DNA from: Actinacidiphila paucisporea
Lineage (GTDB): Bacteria; Actinomycetota; Actinomycetes; Streptomycetales; Streptomycetaceae
Direction of reading: 5' to 3'
Assembly: GCF_900142575.1 (NCBI RefSeq)
Contig: NZ_FRBI01000026.1
Location: 50,857 to 114,856, forward strand
Length of the DNA stretch: 64,000 nt
The position numbers and the translations under genes are program-made. Below are positions 1 to 8,406 of this stretch, piece by piece. A model generated the notes under the pieces. The model worked only from the letters and a program-made list of their open reading frames with translations, was not told the origin of the DNA and made no database searches. Positions within the stretch are counted from its first letter, which is position 1; each line of letters opens with the position of its first letter.

Positions 1-72
1 GCCATGAGACCTGGGTCACACTCCGGGCCGACCGGCGGCGCCGGGGGCGCACCCCCCGGGCCGCACATGCCG

Positions 73-1236
73 TCACACCCGCATCGGCTGCGGCGACTCC
101 CGCCGCGACCCGTCGGGCCCGGGGTATTCGCGGATGATCTCGTAGCGCGTGTTGCGCTCGACCGGGCGGAATCCGGCGTCGCGGATGAGGTCGAGGATGT
201 CGTCGCGGGTCAGCTTGTTCGGCGTGCCGTAGTCGTCCGCGTCGTGGGTGATCTTGTACTCGACGACCGAGCCGTCCATGTCGTCGGCGCCGTGGTTGAG
301 GGCGAGCTGGGCCGTGGACAGGCCGTGCATGACCCAGAACACCTTCACGTGCGGCACGTTGTCGAAGAGCAGCCGGGAGACCGCGAAGGTCTTCAGCGCC
401 TCGGCACCGGTGGCCATGGTGGTGCGGGCCTGGAGGGTGTTGCGGACCTTGCCGTCCTTCATGTCCACGAAGTCGTGCTGGTAGCGCAGCGGGATGAAGA
501 CCTGGAAGCCGCCGGTCTCGTCCTGGAGTTCGCGCAGCCGCAGGACGTGGTCGACGCGGTGCCTGGGCTCCTCGATGTGGCCGTAGAGCATGGTGCAGGG
601 CGTCTTGAGGCCCTTGGAGTGCGCCAGGCGGTGGATGCGGGACCAGTCCTCCCAGTGGGTGCGGTGGTCCACGATGTGCTGGCGTACTTCCCAGTCGAAG
701 ATCTCCGCGCCGCCGCCGGTGAGCGATTCGAGGCCGGCCTCGATCAGCTCGTCGAGGATGTCGGAGGCGGACAGCCCCGAGATGGTCTCGAAGTGGTGGA
801 TCTCGGTGGCGGTGAAGGCCTTGAGCGAGACGTCGGGCAGCGCTTCCTTGAGCGCCTTGAGCGAGCGCGGGTAGTAGCGCCAGGGCAGCGTGGGGTGCAG
901 GCCGTTGACGATGTGCAGCTCGGTGAGGCTGTCGGCCTCCATCGCCTTGGCCAGCCGCACGGCCTCCTCGATGCGCATCGTGTACGCGTCCTTCTCGCCG
1001 GGCTTGCGCTGGAAGGAGCAGTAGGCGCACGACGCGGTGCACACGTTCGTCATGTTCAGGTGGCGGTTGACGTTGAAGTGGACCACGTCACCGTTCTTCT
1101 GCGTGCGCACGTGGTGCGCGAGCCCGCCCAGCCAGGCCAGGTCGTCGGACTCGTAGAGGGCGATGCCGTCCTCCCGGGTCAGCCGCTCGCCGGCGTAGAC
1201 CTTCTCCTCCAGCTCCCGCTTGAGCCCCGCGTCCAT
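73..1236 (-). CDS. mqnE: Aminofutalosine synthase MqnE (radical SAM)
   Basis: The protein has 387 residues. The radical SAM cluster-binding cysteines are C66, C70 and C73 (CTASCAYC), inside the stretch HFNVNRHLNMTNVC that is typical of MqnE. The family joins 3-[(1-carboxyvinyl)oxy]benzoate and SAM to form aminofutalosine, an early step of the futalosine route to menaquinone. The ATG at 1236 is preceded by a strong purine-rich ribosome binding site (GGAGGAGGAG). It lies downstream of a UbiX-type gene and an AsnC-type regulator on the same strand, which fits a menaquinone neighbourhood. The length is normal and there is no sign of damage. Confidence 0.95.
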   Translation of the reverse strand: MDAGLKRELEEKVYAGERLTREDGIALYESDDLAWLGGLAHHVRTQKNGDVVHFNVNRHLNMTNVCTASCAYCSFQRKPGEKDAYTMRIEEAVRLAKAMEADSLTELHIVNGLHPTLPWRYYPRSLKALKEALPDVSLKAFTATEIHHFETISGLSASDILDELIEAGLESLTGGGAEIFDWEVRQHIVDHRTHWEDWSRIHRLAHSKGLKTPCTMLYGHIEEPRHRVDHVLRLRELQDETGGFQVFIPLRYQHDFVDMKDGKVRNTLQARTTMATGAEALKTFAVSRLLFDNVPHVKVFWVMHGLSTAQLALNHGADDMDGSVVEYKITHDADDYGTPNKLTRDDILDLIRDAGFRPVERNTRYEIIREYPGPDGSRRESPQPMRV

Positions 1237-1301
1237 GCGCTCCTCCTCCTGCCGGCTGCTGCCGGTTCCGACCGGTTCACGACCGGTTCACGACACTACG
1301 C

Positions 1302-1759
1302 TCAGGACTCCTCGGGCAGCGCGCCGACCCGGTTCTCCCACTTGGTGGACAGCACGATCGTGGTCCGGGTGCGCGCCACGCCCTTGTGGTGCCGGACAGC
1401 CGGCGGATGGTGTGCTCCAGCCCGTCGACGTCGCCGACCCTGACCTTGAGCATGTACGAGTCGTCGCCGGCGATGAACCAGCAGTCCTCGATCTCGTCCA
1501 GGTCGCGCAGCCGGCCCGCCACGTCCTCGTGGTCGGCGGCGTCGCTGAGCTGGAGGCCGACCAGGGCGGTCACGCCGAGGCCCAGGGCGGCGGGCGCGAC
1601 GGTGGCGCGGTAGCCGGTGATCACCCCGGCCTGTTCGAGGCGGTTGATGCGGTCGGTGACGCTGGGGCCCGACAGGCCCACCAGCCGGCCCAGCTCCGCG
1701 TAGGACGCCCGGCCGTTCTCGCGCAACGCCTGGATGAGCTGCCTGTCCACCGCGTCCAT
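1302..1759 (-). pseudogene. Lrp/AsnC-family regulator with an apparent frameshift near its 3' end
   Basis: The ATG at 1759 opens an AsnC-type winged helix (DAVDRQLIQALRENGRASYAELG) followed by the ligand-binding RAM domain. At about 1380-1395 the frame is lost. The open frame runs on to 1277 with an arginine- and proline-rich tail foreign to the family. The expected ending (VARTRTTIVLSTKWENR, then stop at 1302) sits in a neighbouring frame. Restoring one base, or removing two, at CACCACAAGGGC would join them. This is either a real C-terminal change or a sequencing error. The coordinates given assume the canonical ending. It may regulate the adjacent menaquinone genes, which is inference from position only. 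Confidence 0.75.
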
Positions 1760-1809
1760 CAGTAGGGACCCTCCCGTTCGTGCCACGACTGCGCTGTCTG
1801 GACACGAAT

Positions 1810-2613
1810 CTAAGGCATGAACGGGTCAGTGCCCTGCGCATGTGGTCGTCCCGGCTCGGCCGCACCCGTCCCAGCAGCCGCACCGGCCTCATGCGCAGCA
1901 CCACCCAGCTCGCCCCGCCAGCGGCGGTACAGCGTGTGCGGTACGCCCGCCGCGTCGAGCACCCGGCCCGCGACGAAGTCCACCAGGTCCTGGATGTGGA
2001 CCGCGCCCGTGTAGAAGGCCGGCGAGGCGGGCAGCACGATCGCGCCCGCGTCGTCGATTGCCACCAGGTGGCGCAGCGTCTGGCCGCCGAGCGGGGTCTC
2101 GCGGACCGCGACCACCAGCGGCCGCCGCTCCTTGAGCGTGACGCTCGCGGCCCGCTGGAGCAGGTCCTTGGACAGCCCGAGCGCCACCCCCGCCACGCAC
2201 GCGGTGCTGGCCGGCACGATCAGCATGCCCTTGGCCGGGTACGACCCGGAGGACGGTCCGGCGGCCAGGTCGCCGGCCGGCCAGTGGCGTACGCGCGACA
2301 GGTCGGCGGGCGGGTAGCGGTCCGGGGTGCCGTCGGCGCCGCGGGCCAGCAGCGCGGCCAGGTCCTCGCGCCAGTGCGCGTCACGGAAGCCGGCGCCGGT
2401 CTCGTCCAGCAGGGTCAGCCTGGCCGCCCGGCTGACGACCAGGTCGACGTCCTCGCCGGCGTGCAGCAGGGCGCGCAGCACGGCGGCGGCATAGGGCGTG
2501 CCCGAGGCCCCGGAGACGCCGACCACCCACGGGGCGCGCGTGCGGTCCCGCGGGGCGCGGCCCGCGAGGCCGTCCGGGGTGCCGTCATCCGGGAAGTCGG
2601 GGAAGTCGTCCAC
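1810..2613 (-). CDS. ubiX: UbiX-family flavin prenyltransferase
   Basis: The protein has about 267 residues from a GTG at 2613. The GVSGASGTPYAAAVLRALL nucleotide-binding start, the PASTACVAGVALGLSKDLLQRAA segment and the PAFYTGA region are characteristic of UbiX/Pad1-type flavin prenyltransferases. These attach dimethylallyl to FMN to make the prenyl-FMN cofactor of UbiD-type decarboxylases, and a UbiD homologue lies at 5807-7258. The open frame continues upstream, but that part is antisense to the divergent rhomboid gene and has no family resemblance, so the GTG at 2613 is preferred. The Shine-Dalgarno sequence is weak. The role in the late futalosine pathway is inferred from context. Confidence 0.88.
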   Translation of the reverse strand: MDDFPDFPDDGTPDGLAGRAPRDRTRAPWVVGVSGASGTPYAAAVLRALLHAGEDVDLVVSRAARLTLLDETGAGFRDAHWREDLAALLARGADGTPDRYPPADLSRVRHWPAGDLAAGPSSGSYPAKGMLIVPASTACVAGVALGLSKDLLQRAASVTLKERRPLVVAVRETPLGGQTLRHLVAIDDAGAIVLPASPAFYTGAVHIQDLVDFVAGRVLDAAGVPHTLYRRWRGELGGAAHEAGAAAGTGAAEPGRPHAQGTDPFMP

Positions 2614-2716
2614 GCCGACGAGCGTAACCGGACGGCGGTGGCGCCGCCGAAGCGGGAACCGGGTGCGGGCGGCCGGCGTTCTCATGGAGAAGGGCGCGGG
2701 ACTCAGGGGGGTTTTC

Positions 2717-3361
2717 GTGGCATATGGACAGACCGCGGCTCGGGCCGCGCGGCCGCGGGCCGGTGTGGTCGACACGCTGCTCGCGCCGCTGCGCGCCGGC
2801 AGCCGGGTGGCCGGCGCGGCGGCGCTGATGGTGGGCTGGCTCGCGCTGTTGTGGATCATCGAGGGTGTCAACGCGGTGAGCGGCCAGCGGCTCGACACCT
2901 TCGGCATCACCCCGCGCAAGGGCAGCGAGCTGCTGGACATCGTGCCCGCCGCCTTCATGCACGTCGGCTTCGCCCATCTCATGTCGAACAGCCTGCCGTT
3001 GCTCGTGCTGGGCTTCATCGCCGCGCTGCGCGGCATAGGCCGCTATCTCGCGGTGGCGTTCACCATCATGGTGATCAGCGGCCTCGGGGTGTGGCTGGTC
3101 GCCCCCGCGCACACCACCACGCTGGGCGCGTCCGGGCTGATATTCGGTCTGTTCGGCTATCTGCTGAGCCGCGGCTTCGCGGACCGGCGACCGCTGGACG
3201 TCGTCGTCGGCCTGGTCGTCGGCGTGCTCTACGGCTCCATCCTGTGGGGCGTGCTGCCGACGGCCGACGGGGTGTCCTGGCAGGCGCATCTGTTCGGGCT
3301 GGTCGGCGGGGTGGTCGCGGCGTTCCTCTTCCGCGAGCGCACGGTCGCCGTGTCCGCCTGA
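2717..3361 (+). CDS. Rhomboid-family intramembrane serine protease
   Basis: This polytopic membrane protein of about 214 residues has the rhomboid catalytic serine in LGASGLIFGLFGY and the catalytic histidine in WQAHLFGLVGG, with the HVGFAHLMSN segment seen in this family. It should cleave transmembrane substrates, but the substrate is unknown. I prefer the GTG at 2717 because AGGGGGG lies about five bases upstream. An in-frame ATG at 2684 is an alternative that would add 11 residues. It is transcribed divergently from the UbiX-type gene. Confidence 0.88.
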   Translation: MAYGQTAARAARPRAGVVDTLLAPLRAGSRVAGAAALMVGWLALLWIIEGVNAVSGQRLDTFGITPRKGSELLDIVPAAFMHVGFAHLMSNSLPLLVLGFIAALRGIGRYLAVAFTIMVISGLGVWLVAPAHTTTLGASGLIFGLFGYLLSRGFADRRPLDVVVGLVVGVLYGSILWGVLPTADGVSWQAHLFGLVGGVVAAFLFRERTVAVSA

Positions 3362-3623
3362 CCGTCCTCCCCAGGACTCCACCGGCCTCCCCGGGACTCC
3401 GGCCGGCCGCCGCCGGACGCACCGCCGCCGAACGTGTCGCCGCCCGCCCGCCTGTTGCCGGATTCCGGCAGCGCGGGTCACCGCAAGTCGGCCGGGAAAC
3501 CCCGCGAGATCACAGCGTCCGCACAGCTACTCTTCAGTCACCCCCACACCGACAGCCCGTACCCACCGTTCACACCGTTTCCGCGATCTGCTCGCGACGT
3601 CCTAGGAGTTCGTCATCAACACC

Positions 3624-4838
3624 ATGCGCAAGGGTCTCGCCGCAGCCGGAGTGGTCGCGCTGATAACCGCCGGGGCGGCCGCCTGCGGCACCGGGGAGCC
3701 CAGCACCCCGCAGGGCAAGGTCAACAACGCCTTCACCAAGCTCGGCGAGCAGAAGTCGGTGACGATCGGGCTGTCCTTCGACGGCACCCCGGACCAGATA
3801 TTCGCGGCGCTCAAGGACCAGGACGACTTCAAGCGCGCCGACGCCGACATGCTCGCCGGCCTGCGCGTCAGGACGTCGTTCAGCTCCGGCAAGCCGCTCG
3901 CCGAGCTCACGGGCAACGACAAGACCACCTCCTTCGGCCTCGAAGTAGCCGGTGGCGCCTCGGCCAAGTCCGACGGCAAGACGCTGGTCGGGCTGCGCTC
4001 GGTGGACCAGAAGGCGTACGTCCGGGTGGACATCAAGGGCCTCGCCGCGCTGGACACCACCGGTGACGCGGGCCTGTCCGACCTCAACGGCATGCTGGGC
4101 TCGGTCGACAACCTGCCGTCCTCGTTCGGCTCGCTCAAGACGCTCGTGAAGGGCGGCTGGGTCTCGATCGACCCCACGGCCTTCGCGGACTTCGCCAAGA
4201 CCCTGGGCAGCGACTCGGGCAGCGACTCCGGCGACTCGGGCAGCGCCGGCTCCGGCGACTCCCCGCTGAGCGGTTTCGGCCTGCCCTCCGGCCTGCCGAC
4301 CGGGCTGCCGACCGACCTCGGGAAGAAGACCTTCGCCCAACTGCTCGCCCCGCTCCAGCAGTCGCTCGCCAAGGACGCGACGATCACCGACCTCGGGACG
4401 AAGGACGGCGCCGACCACCTCAAGGTCAGCGTCCCGGCCCGGGCGCTCGCCAAGGACTTGGAGAGCAGCCTCGGTTCGCTGACCAAGGAGCTGCCCGGCG
4501 ACCTGAAGAAGAGCCTGGCCGACGTGCCGAACAAGACGGTGGCGCTGGACGTCGCCGTCAAGGGCGGCGAGCTGGAGCATGTCAGCGTCGACCTTGCGCA
4601 GTTCGACGACACCATCCACGGCACGCTGCCGCTGGGCCTGTCCGTCGAGGGCGGCGCCGACCCGGTCAAGGCGCCGTCCGGCGCTCAGCAGCTCAACCCG
4701 CAGGACCTGATGGGCGCGCTGATGTCGCAGATAGGCGACCTCAAGGTGACGGCCGACAAGTTCGGCTCCGGCACGGCTGACGGGTCCGACGCCTTCCCCG
4801 GCCTGAACATGGACCTCAGCGGGCTCGACGGCAGCTGA
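3624..4838 (+). CDS. Secreted lipoprotein of unknown function
   Basis: The protein has 404 residues. A short basic N-terminus (MRKG), a hydrophobic stretch and a lipobox ending at C21 (TAGAAAC-GTG) predict export and lipid anchoring. The rest is lysine-, aspartate- and serine-rich, with a low-complexity Ser/Gly/Asp linker at about residues 193-215. The general character is that of Streptomyces lipoproteins resembling the LolA/LppX fold, but I cannot assign a family from motifs. AGGAG at 3604-3608 lies about 15 bases from the ATG, further than usual. It converges on the prenyltransferase gene at 4881. Confidence 0.8.
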   Translation: MRKGLAAAGVVALITAGAAACGTGEPSTPQGKVNNAFTKLGEQKSVTIGLSFDGTPDQIFAALKDQDDFKRADADMLAGLRVRTSFSSGKPLAELTGNDKTTSFGLEVAGGASAKSDGKTLVGLRSVDQKAYVRVDIKGLAALDTTGDAGLSDLNGMLGSVDNLPSSFGSLKTLVKGGWVSIDPTAFADFAKTLGSDSGSDSGDSGSAGSGDSPLSGFGLPSGLPTGLPTDLGKKTFAQLLAPLQQSLAKDATITDLGTKDGADHLKVSVPARALAKDLESSLGSLTKELPGDLKKSLADVPNKTVALDVAVKGGELEHVSVDLAQFDDTIHGTLPLGLSVEGGADPVKAPSGAQQLNPQDLMGALMSQIGDLKVTADKFGSGTADGSDAFPGLNMDLSGLDGS

Positions 4839-4880
4839 TCCGCACCAGCACGGCGGGACCCGCCCGCGCGGCCCGGCGCC

Positions 4881-5810
4881 TCAGGTGCCGAGGCCGCGCG
4901 CGAGCAGGTCGAGGAGCGCGAAGACGAAGAGCGTGATGCCGATCACGCCGTTGACGGTGAAGAAGGCCCGGTTGAGCCGGCTCAGGTCGTGCGGCCGGAC
5001 GATGGAGTGCTCGTAGAGGAAGGCCCCGGCGACCACCGCCAGGCCCGCCCACCAGAAGCCGCCCGCGTGGGTGGCCGCTCCGTACCAGACGAGCAGGGCC
5101 GTGGTGACGGCGTGGCAGAACCGGGCGCCGTGCAGCGCGGCGGGGATGCCGAAGCGGGCCGGCACCGACTTCACGCCGTGCGCCCGGTCGGCGGCCACGT
5201 CCTGGCAGCCGAAGATCAGGTCGAAGCCGCCGATCCACACGCCGACGGCGAGGCCGAGCACCACCGGCTGCCAGGCCCAGGACCCGGTCACCGCGAGCCA
5301 GGCCCCTATCGGGCCCATCGCCTGGGCCACGCCGAGGATCGCGTGCGGGAAGTTCGTGAAGCGCTTGCCGTACGGGTAGACCACCATCGGCACCACCGCG
5401 ACCGGCGCGAGGGCCAGGCACAGCGGGTTGAGCAGTGCGGCGGCGCCCAGGAAGACCGCGACGGCGATCAGCGCGCCGGTCCACGCGGACCGTACCGACA
5501 GGGCGCCGGTGACCAGTTCACGGTTCGCGGTACGCGGGTTGCGGGCGTCGATCTCCCGGTCGATGATCCGGTTGCAGGCCATCGCGAAGGTGCGCAGGCC
5601 CACCATCGCCACGGTGATCAGCAGCAGTTCGCCCCAGTGCACCGAGCCGTCGTCGCGGAACATCGCGGTGAGCGCGGCGATGTAGGCGAAGGGCAGTGCG
5701 AAGACCGAGTGCTCGATCATCACCAGCCGCAGGAAGGCCTTGACCCGGCTGTCGGGGCTCGGGCTCGGCTGCGGTCCGAACAGGTCCCGGGTGGCGGATT
5801 CCGCACTCAC
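4881..5810 (-). CDS. mqnP: UbiA-family prenyltransferase, probably for menaquinone (MqnP-type)
   Basis: This is a 309-residue integral membrane protein. It has the first aspartate-rich motif of UbiA enzymes (NRIIDREIDARNPRT) and the second as DLIFGCQDVAADRAHG. The family transfers a polyprenyl chain to an aromatic acid. Alongside mqnE and UbiX/UbiD homologues it most likely prenylates 1,4-dihydroxy-6-naphthoate. The start is a GTG at 5810 overlapping the UbiD stop as GTGA, indicating translational coupling. The longer open frame upstream is antisense noise inside ubiD. Confidence 0.88.
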   Translation of the reverse strand: MSAESATRDLFGPQPSPSPDSRVKAFLRLVMIEHSVFALPFAYIAALTAMFRDDGSVHWGELLLITVAMVGLRTFAMACNRIIDREIDARNPRTANRELVTGALSVRSAWTGALIAVAVFLGAAALLNPLCLALAPVAVVPMVVYPYGKRFTNFPHAILGVAQAMGPIGAWLAVTGSWAWQPVVLGLAVGVWIGGFDLIFGCQDVAADRAHGVKSVPARFGIPAALHGARFCHAVTTALLVWYGAATHAGGFWWAGLAVVAGAFLYEHSIVRPHDLSRLNRAFFTVNGVIGITLFVFALLDLLARGLGT

Positions 5811-7258
5811 AGGCCGTACTCCCTCCATCGGCGGTCGACCTTCGCCGCCGTCTCCGGGTCGGAGAGCACCATCTCCGGCCAGCCCCCGTCCCGCGTGTAG
5901 CCCTCCTCGGGCAGTTTGCGGGTCGCGTCGATCCCGGCCTTGCCGCCCCAGAACTGCTGGTAGGAGGCGTGGTCCAGGTGGTCGACGGGTCCTTCCACGA
6001 CGGTCAGGTCGCGGGAGTAGTCGGTGTTGCCCAGCGCCCGCCAGGCGACCTCGTGCAGGTCGTGGACGTCGCAGTCGGCGTCCACCACGACGATCAGCTT
6101 GGTGAGCGACATCATGTGAGCGCCCCAGACGGCGTGCATCGTCTTCTGGGCGTGCTTGGGATATTTCTTGTCGATCGAGACGATCGCGCAGTTGTGGAAA
6201 CCGCCCGCCTCGGGCAGGTGGTAGTCCACGATGTCCGGCACGATGATCTTGAGCAGTGGCAGGAAGAAGCGCTCGGTGGCCCGCCCCAGCGGCCCGTCCT
6301 CGGTCGGCGGCCGGCCCACCACCAGCGACTGGAAGACCGGCCGCTTGCGCATCGTCACGCACTCGACGGTCAGCGCGGGGAAGGGCTCCTGCGGGGTGTA
6401 GAAGCCGGTGTGGTCGCCGAACGGCCCCTCGGGCAGCGTCTTGCCGGGCTCCAGCCAGCCCTCGATCACCACCTCGGCCTGCGCGGGCACCTGGAGCGGC
6501 ACGGTCTTGCAGTCGACCAGCTCGACCCGCTTGCCCTGCACGAAGCCGGCGAAGAGGTATTCGTCGATGTCGCCCGGCAGCGGCGCGGTCGCGGCATAGG
6601 TGACGGCGGGCGGGCAGCCGAAGGCGATGGCGACCGGCAGCCGCTCGCCGCGGCGCTGCGCGACCTGGTAGTGGTTGCGGCTGTCCTTGTGGATCTGCCA
6701 GTGCATGCCGATGGTGCGCCGGTCGTGCCGCTGGAGCCGGTAGAGGCCCAGGTTGCGGACGCCGCTCTCCGGGTCCTTCGTGTGGGTCAGGCCCAGGTTG
6801 AAGAACGAGCCGCCGTCCTGCGGCCAGGTGAACAGCGCGGGCAGCGCGTCGAGGTCGACGTCGTCGCCGGTCAGCACGACCTCCTGCACGGGGGCGTCCT
6901 TGACCTTCTTCGGCGGCACGTGCACCATCCCGGCCAGCTTGCCGAAGGCCTCCCGCACCCCGACGAAGCCGTGCGGCAGTTCGGGCTTGAGCAGGCCGGC
7001 GATCTTCTCGCCGATGTCGCCGTACGCGGTCAGGCCGAGCGCTTTGAGCAGCCGCCGGTCGGTGCCGTAGACATTCATCGCCAGCGGCGCGACCGAGCCC
7101 CGCACGTTCTCGAAGAGCAGTGCGGGGCCACCGGACTTGTTGACCCGGTCGGTGATCTCGCCGACCTCCAGGTACGGGTCGACCTCGGCGGTGATCCGCC
7201 GCAGGTCGCCCTCCTTCTCCAGCGCCCGGAGGAACGAGCGGAGATCGTCGTAAGCCAT
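5807..7258 (-). CDS. UbiD-family decarboxylase for menaquinone synthesis
   Basis: The 483-residue protein starts at the ATG at 7258 (MAYDDLRSFL). It carries UbiD family segments such as NLGLYRLQ, GMHWQIHKD, the cofactor-contacting PFGDHTGFY and a KIIVPDIVDYHLPE region. UbiD enzymes use prenyl-FMN to decarboxylate aromatic acids. The partner flavin prenyltransferase is at 1810-2613 and the prenyltransferase overlaps it downstream. Together they fit the late prenylation and decarboxylation steps of the futalosine pathway. Decarboxylation of the prenylated naphthoate is inferred from context. Confidence 0.9.
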   Translation of the reverse strand: MAYDDLRSFLRALEKEGDLRRITAEVDPYLEVGEITDRVNKSGGPALLFENVRGSVAPLAMNVYGTDRRLLKALGLTAYGDIGEKIAGLLKPELPHGFVGVREAFGKLAGMVHVPPKKVKDAPVQEVVLTGDDVDLDALPALFTWPQDGGSFFNLGLTHTKDPESGVRNLGLYRLQRHDRRTIGMHWQIHKDSRNHYQVAQRRGERLPVAIAFGCPPAVTYAATAPLPGDIDEYLFAGFVQGKRVELVDCKTVPLQVPAQAEVVIEGWLEPGKTLPEGPFGDHTGFYTPQEPFPALTVECVTMRKRPVFQSLVVGRPPTEDGPLGRATERFFLPLLKIIVPDIVDYHLPEAGGFHNCAIVSIDKKYPKHAQKTMHAVWGAHMMSLTKLIVVVDADCDVHDLHEVAWRALGNTDYSRDLTVVEGPVDHLDHASYQQFWGGKAGIDATRKLPEEGYTRDGGWPEMVLSDPETAAKVDRRWREYGL

Positions 7259-7293
7259 GCCGCCAAGTCTCGCATCCCGCTCCGACAGGTTCG

Positions 7294-8406
7294 TCAGACC
7301 CCGGCGTAGGAGTGCTTGCCGCTGACGAAGATGTTCACGCCGTAGTAGTTGAACAGGAAGCAGCCGAAGGCGACCAGCGCCAGATACGCCGCCTTGCGGC
7401 CCTTCCAGCCGGCCGTGGCGCGGGCGTGCAGGTAGCAGGCGTAGGCCACCCACGTGATGAACGCCCAGGTCTCCTTCGGGTCCCAGCCCCAGTAGCGGCC
7501 CCATGCGGCCTGCGCCCAGATCGCGCCCGCGATGATGGTGAACGTCCACAGCGGGAAGACCAGGGCGTTCATGCGGTAGGCGAACTTGTCCAGGCTCGCC
7601 GCGGACGGCAGCCGGCGCATGATGTCGCCCCAGCGGCCGTCGGTCGCCTTGCCCGCGGTGACGGCGACCTCGTAGTGGTCGCGGAAGAGGAAGAGCATCG
7701 TGCCGACCGCGGCCAGGTAGAAGATCGCGCCGGAGATGATCGCGCACGAGACGTGGATCCACAGCCAGTACGAGTGCAGCGCGGGCACCAGCTGCTCGCT
7801 GGAGGTGTAGAGCACCGACAGGGCCAGGCCCAGGTCGAGCAGCACCGTGGTGGTCAGGAACAGCCCGATCCAGCGGACGTCCTTCTTCAGCGCCAGCAGC
7901 AGCAGGTACGTGCCCACGGCGACCGCGCCGAAGGTGGTGGAGAACTCGTACATGTTGCCCCAGGGGGCGCGCTGCACGGAGGCGGCGCGGAAGGCGACAC
8001 CCGAGGCGTGCAGCAGCCAGGCGAGCACCGTGAAGGACACCGCGATACGGCCGTAGCGGTCGCCCTTCTCGTCGCCGCCCGCGGCGCCGGGGCCGTCCGC
8101 GATGCCGCGGTCGCTGGCCGAGGCGCGGGTGACGACCGCGGGGCGCTCCAGGGTGACCGTGCTGCCCGCCGCCGTCTTCACGGTGACCTGCCGGGCCGCC
8201 TTCTGCTTCGCCGCCTCGGCTTCGGCCTCCTTGGCCTGCGCCTCCTCGATGAGCGCCGCGGACTGCACGGCGATCTTGCTGCGCCCGCCGAAGACCCACT
8301 CCGCGAGGTGCGCGAGGAAGGCGAGGGCGTAGACGAACATCGCCGACCGGATGAGGTAGTTGCTGTTGTTCGCGAAGTTCTCGTTGACCGCGGCAGCGAT
8401 GTTCAC
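7294..8406 (-). CDS. ccsB: Cytochrome c synthase subunit CcsB/ResC (CcsA family)
   Basis: This is a 370-residue polytopic membrane protein. The tryptophan-rich haem-handling motif WGWDPKETW is at about residue 306, and conserved histidines lie in WIHVSCAI and in LLHASGVAF. It partners ResB in System II cytochrome c maturation, carrying haem across the membrane and attaching it to apocytochrome c. The start is a GTG at 8406 overlapping the resB stop as GTGA. An Ala/Glu/Lys-rich cytoplasmic linker occupies about residues 50-110. It is the last gene of the tlpA-ccdA-resB-ccsB block. Confidence 0.95.
   Translation of the reverse strand: MNIAAAVNENFANNSNYLIRSAMFVYALAFLAHLAEWVFGGRSKIAVQSAALIEEAQAKEAEAEAAKQKAARQVTVKTAAGSTVTLERPAVVTRASASDRGIADGPGAAGGDEKGDRYGRIAVSFTVLAWLLHASGVAFRAASVQRAPWGNMYEFSTTFGAVAVGTYLLLLALKKDVRWIGLFLTTTVLLDLGLALSVLYTSSEQLVPALHSYWLWIHVSCAIISGAIFYLAAVGTMLFLFRDHYEVAVTAGKATDGRWGDIMRRLPSAASLDKFAYRMNALVFPLWTFTIIAGAIWAQAAWGRYWGWDPKETWAFITWVAYACYLHARATAGWKGRKAAYLALVAFGCFLFNYYGVNIFVSGKHSYAGV

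Noticed and set aside
4839..4880. Short dyad between the lipoprotein gene and the prenyltransferase gene as a terminator
   Set aside because: The GGCGGG/CCCGCC stem is only six or so pairs, too weak to call in GC-rich DNA.
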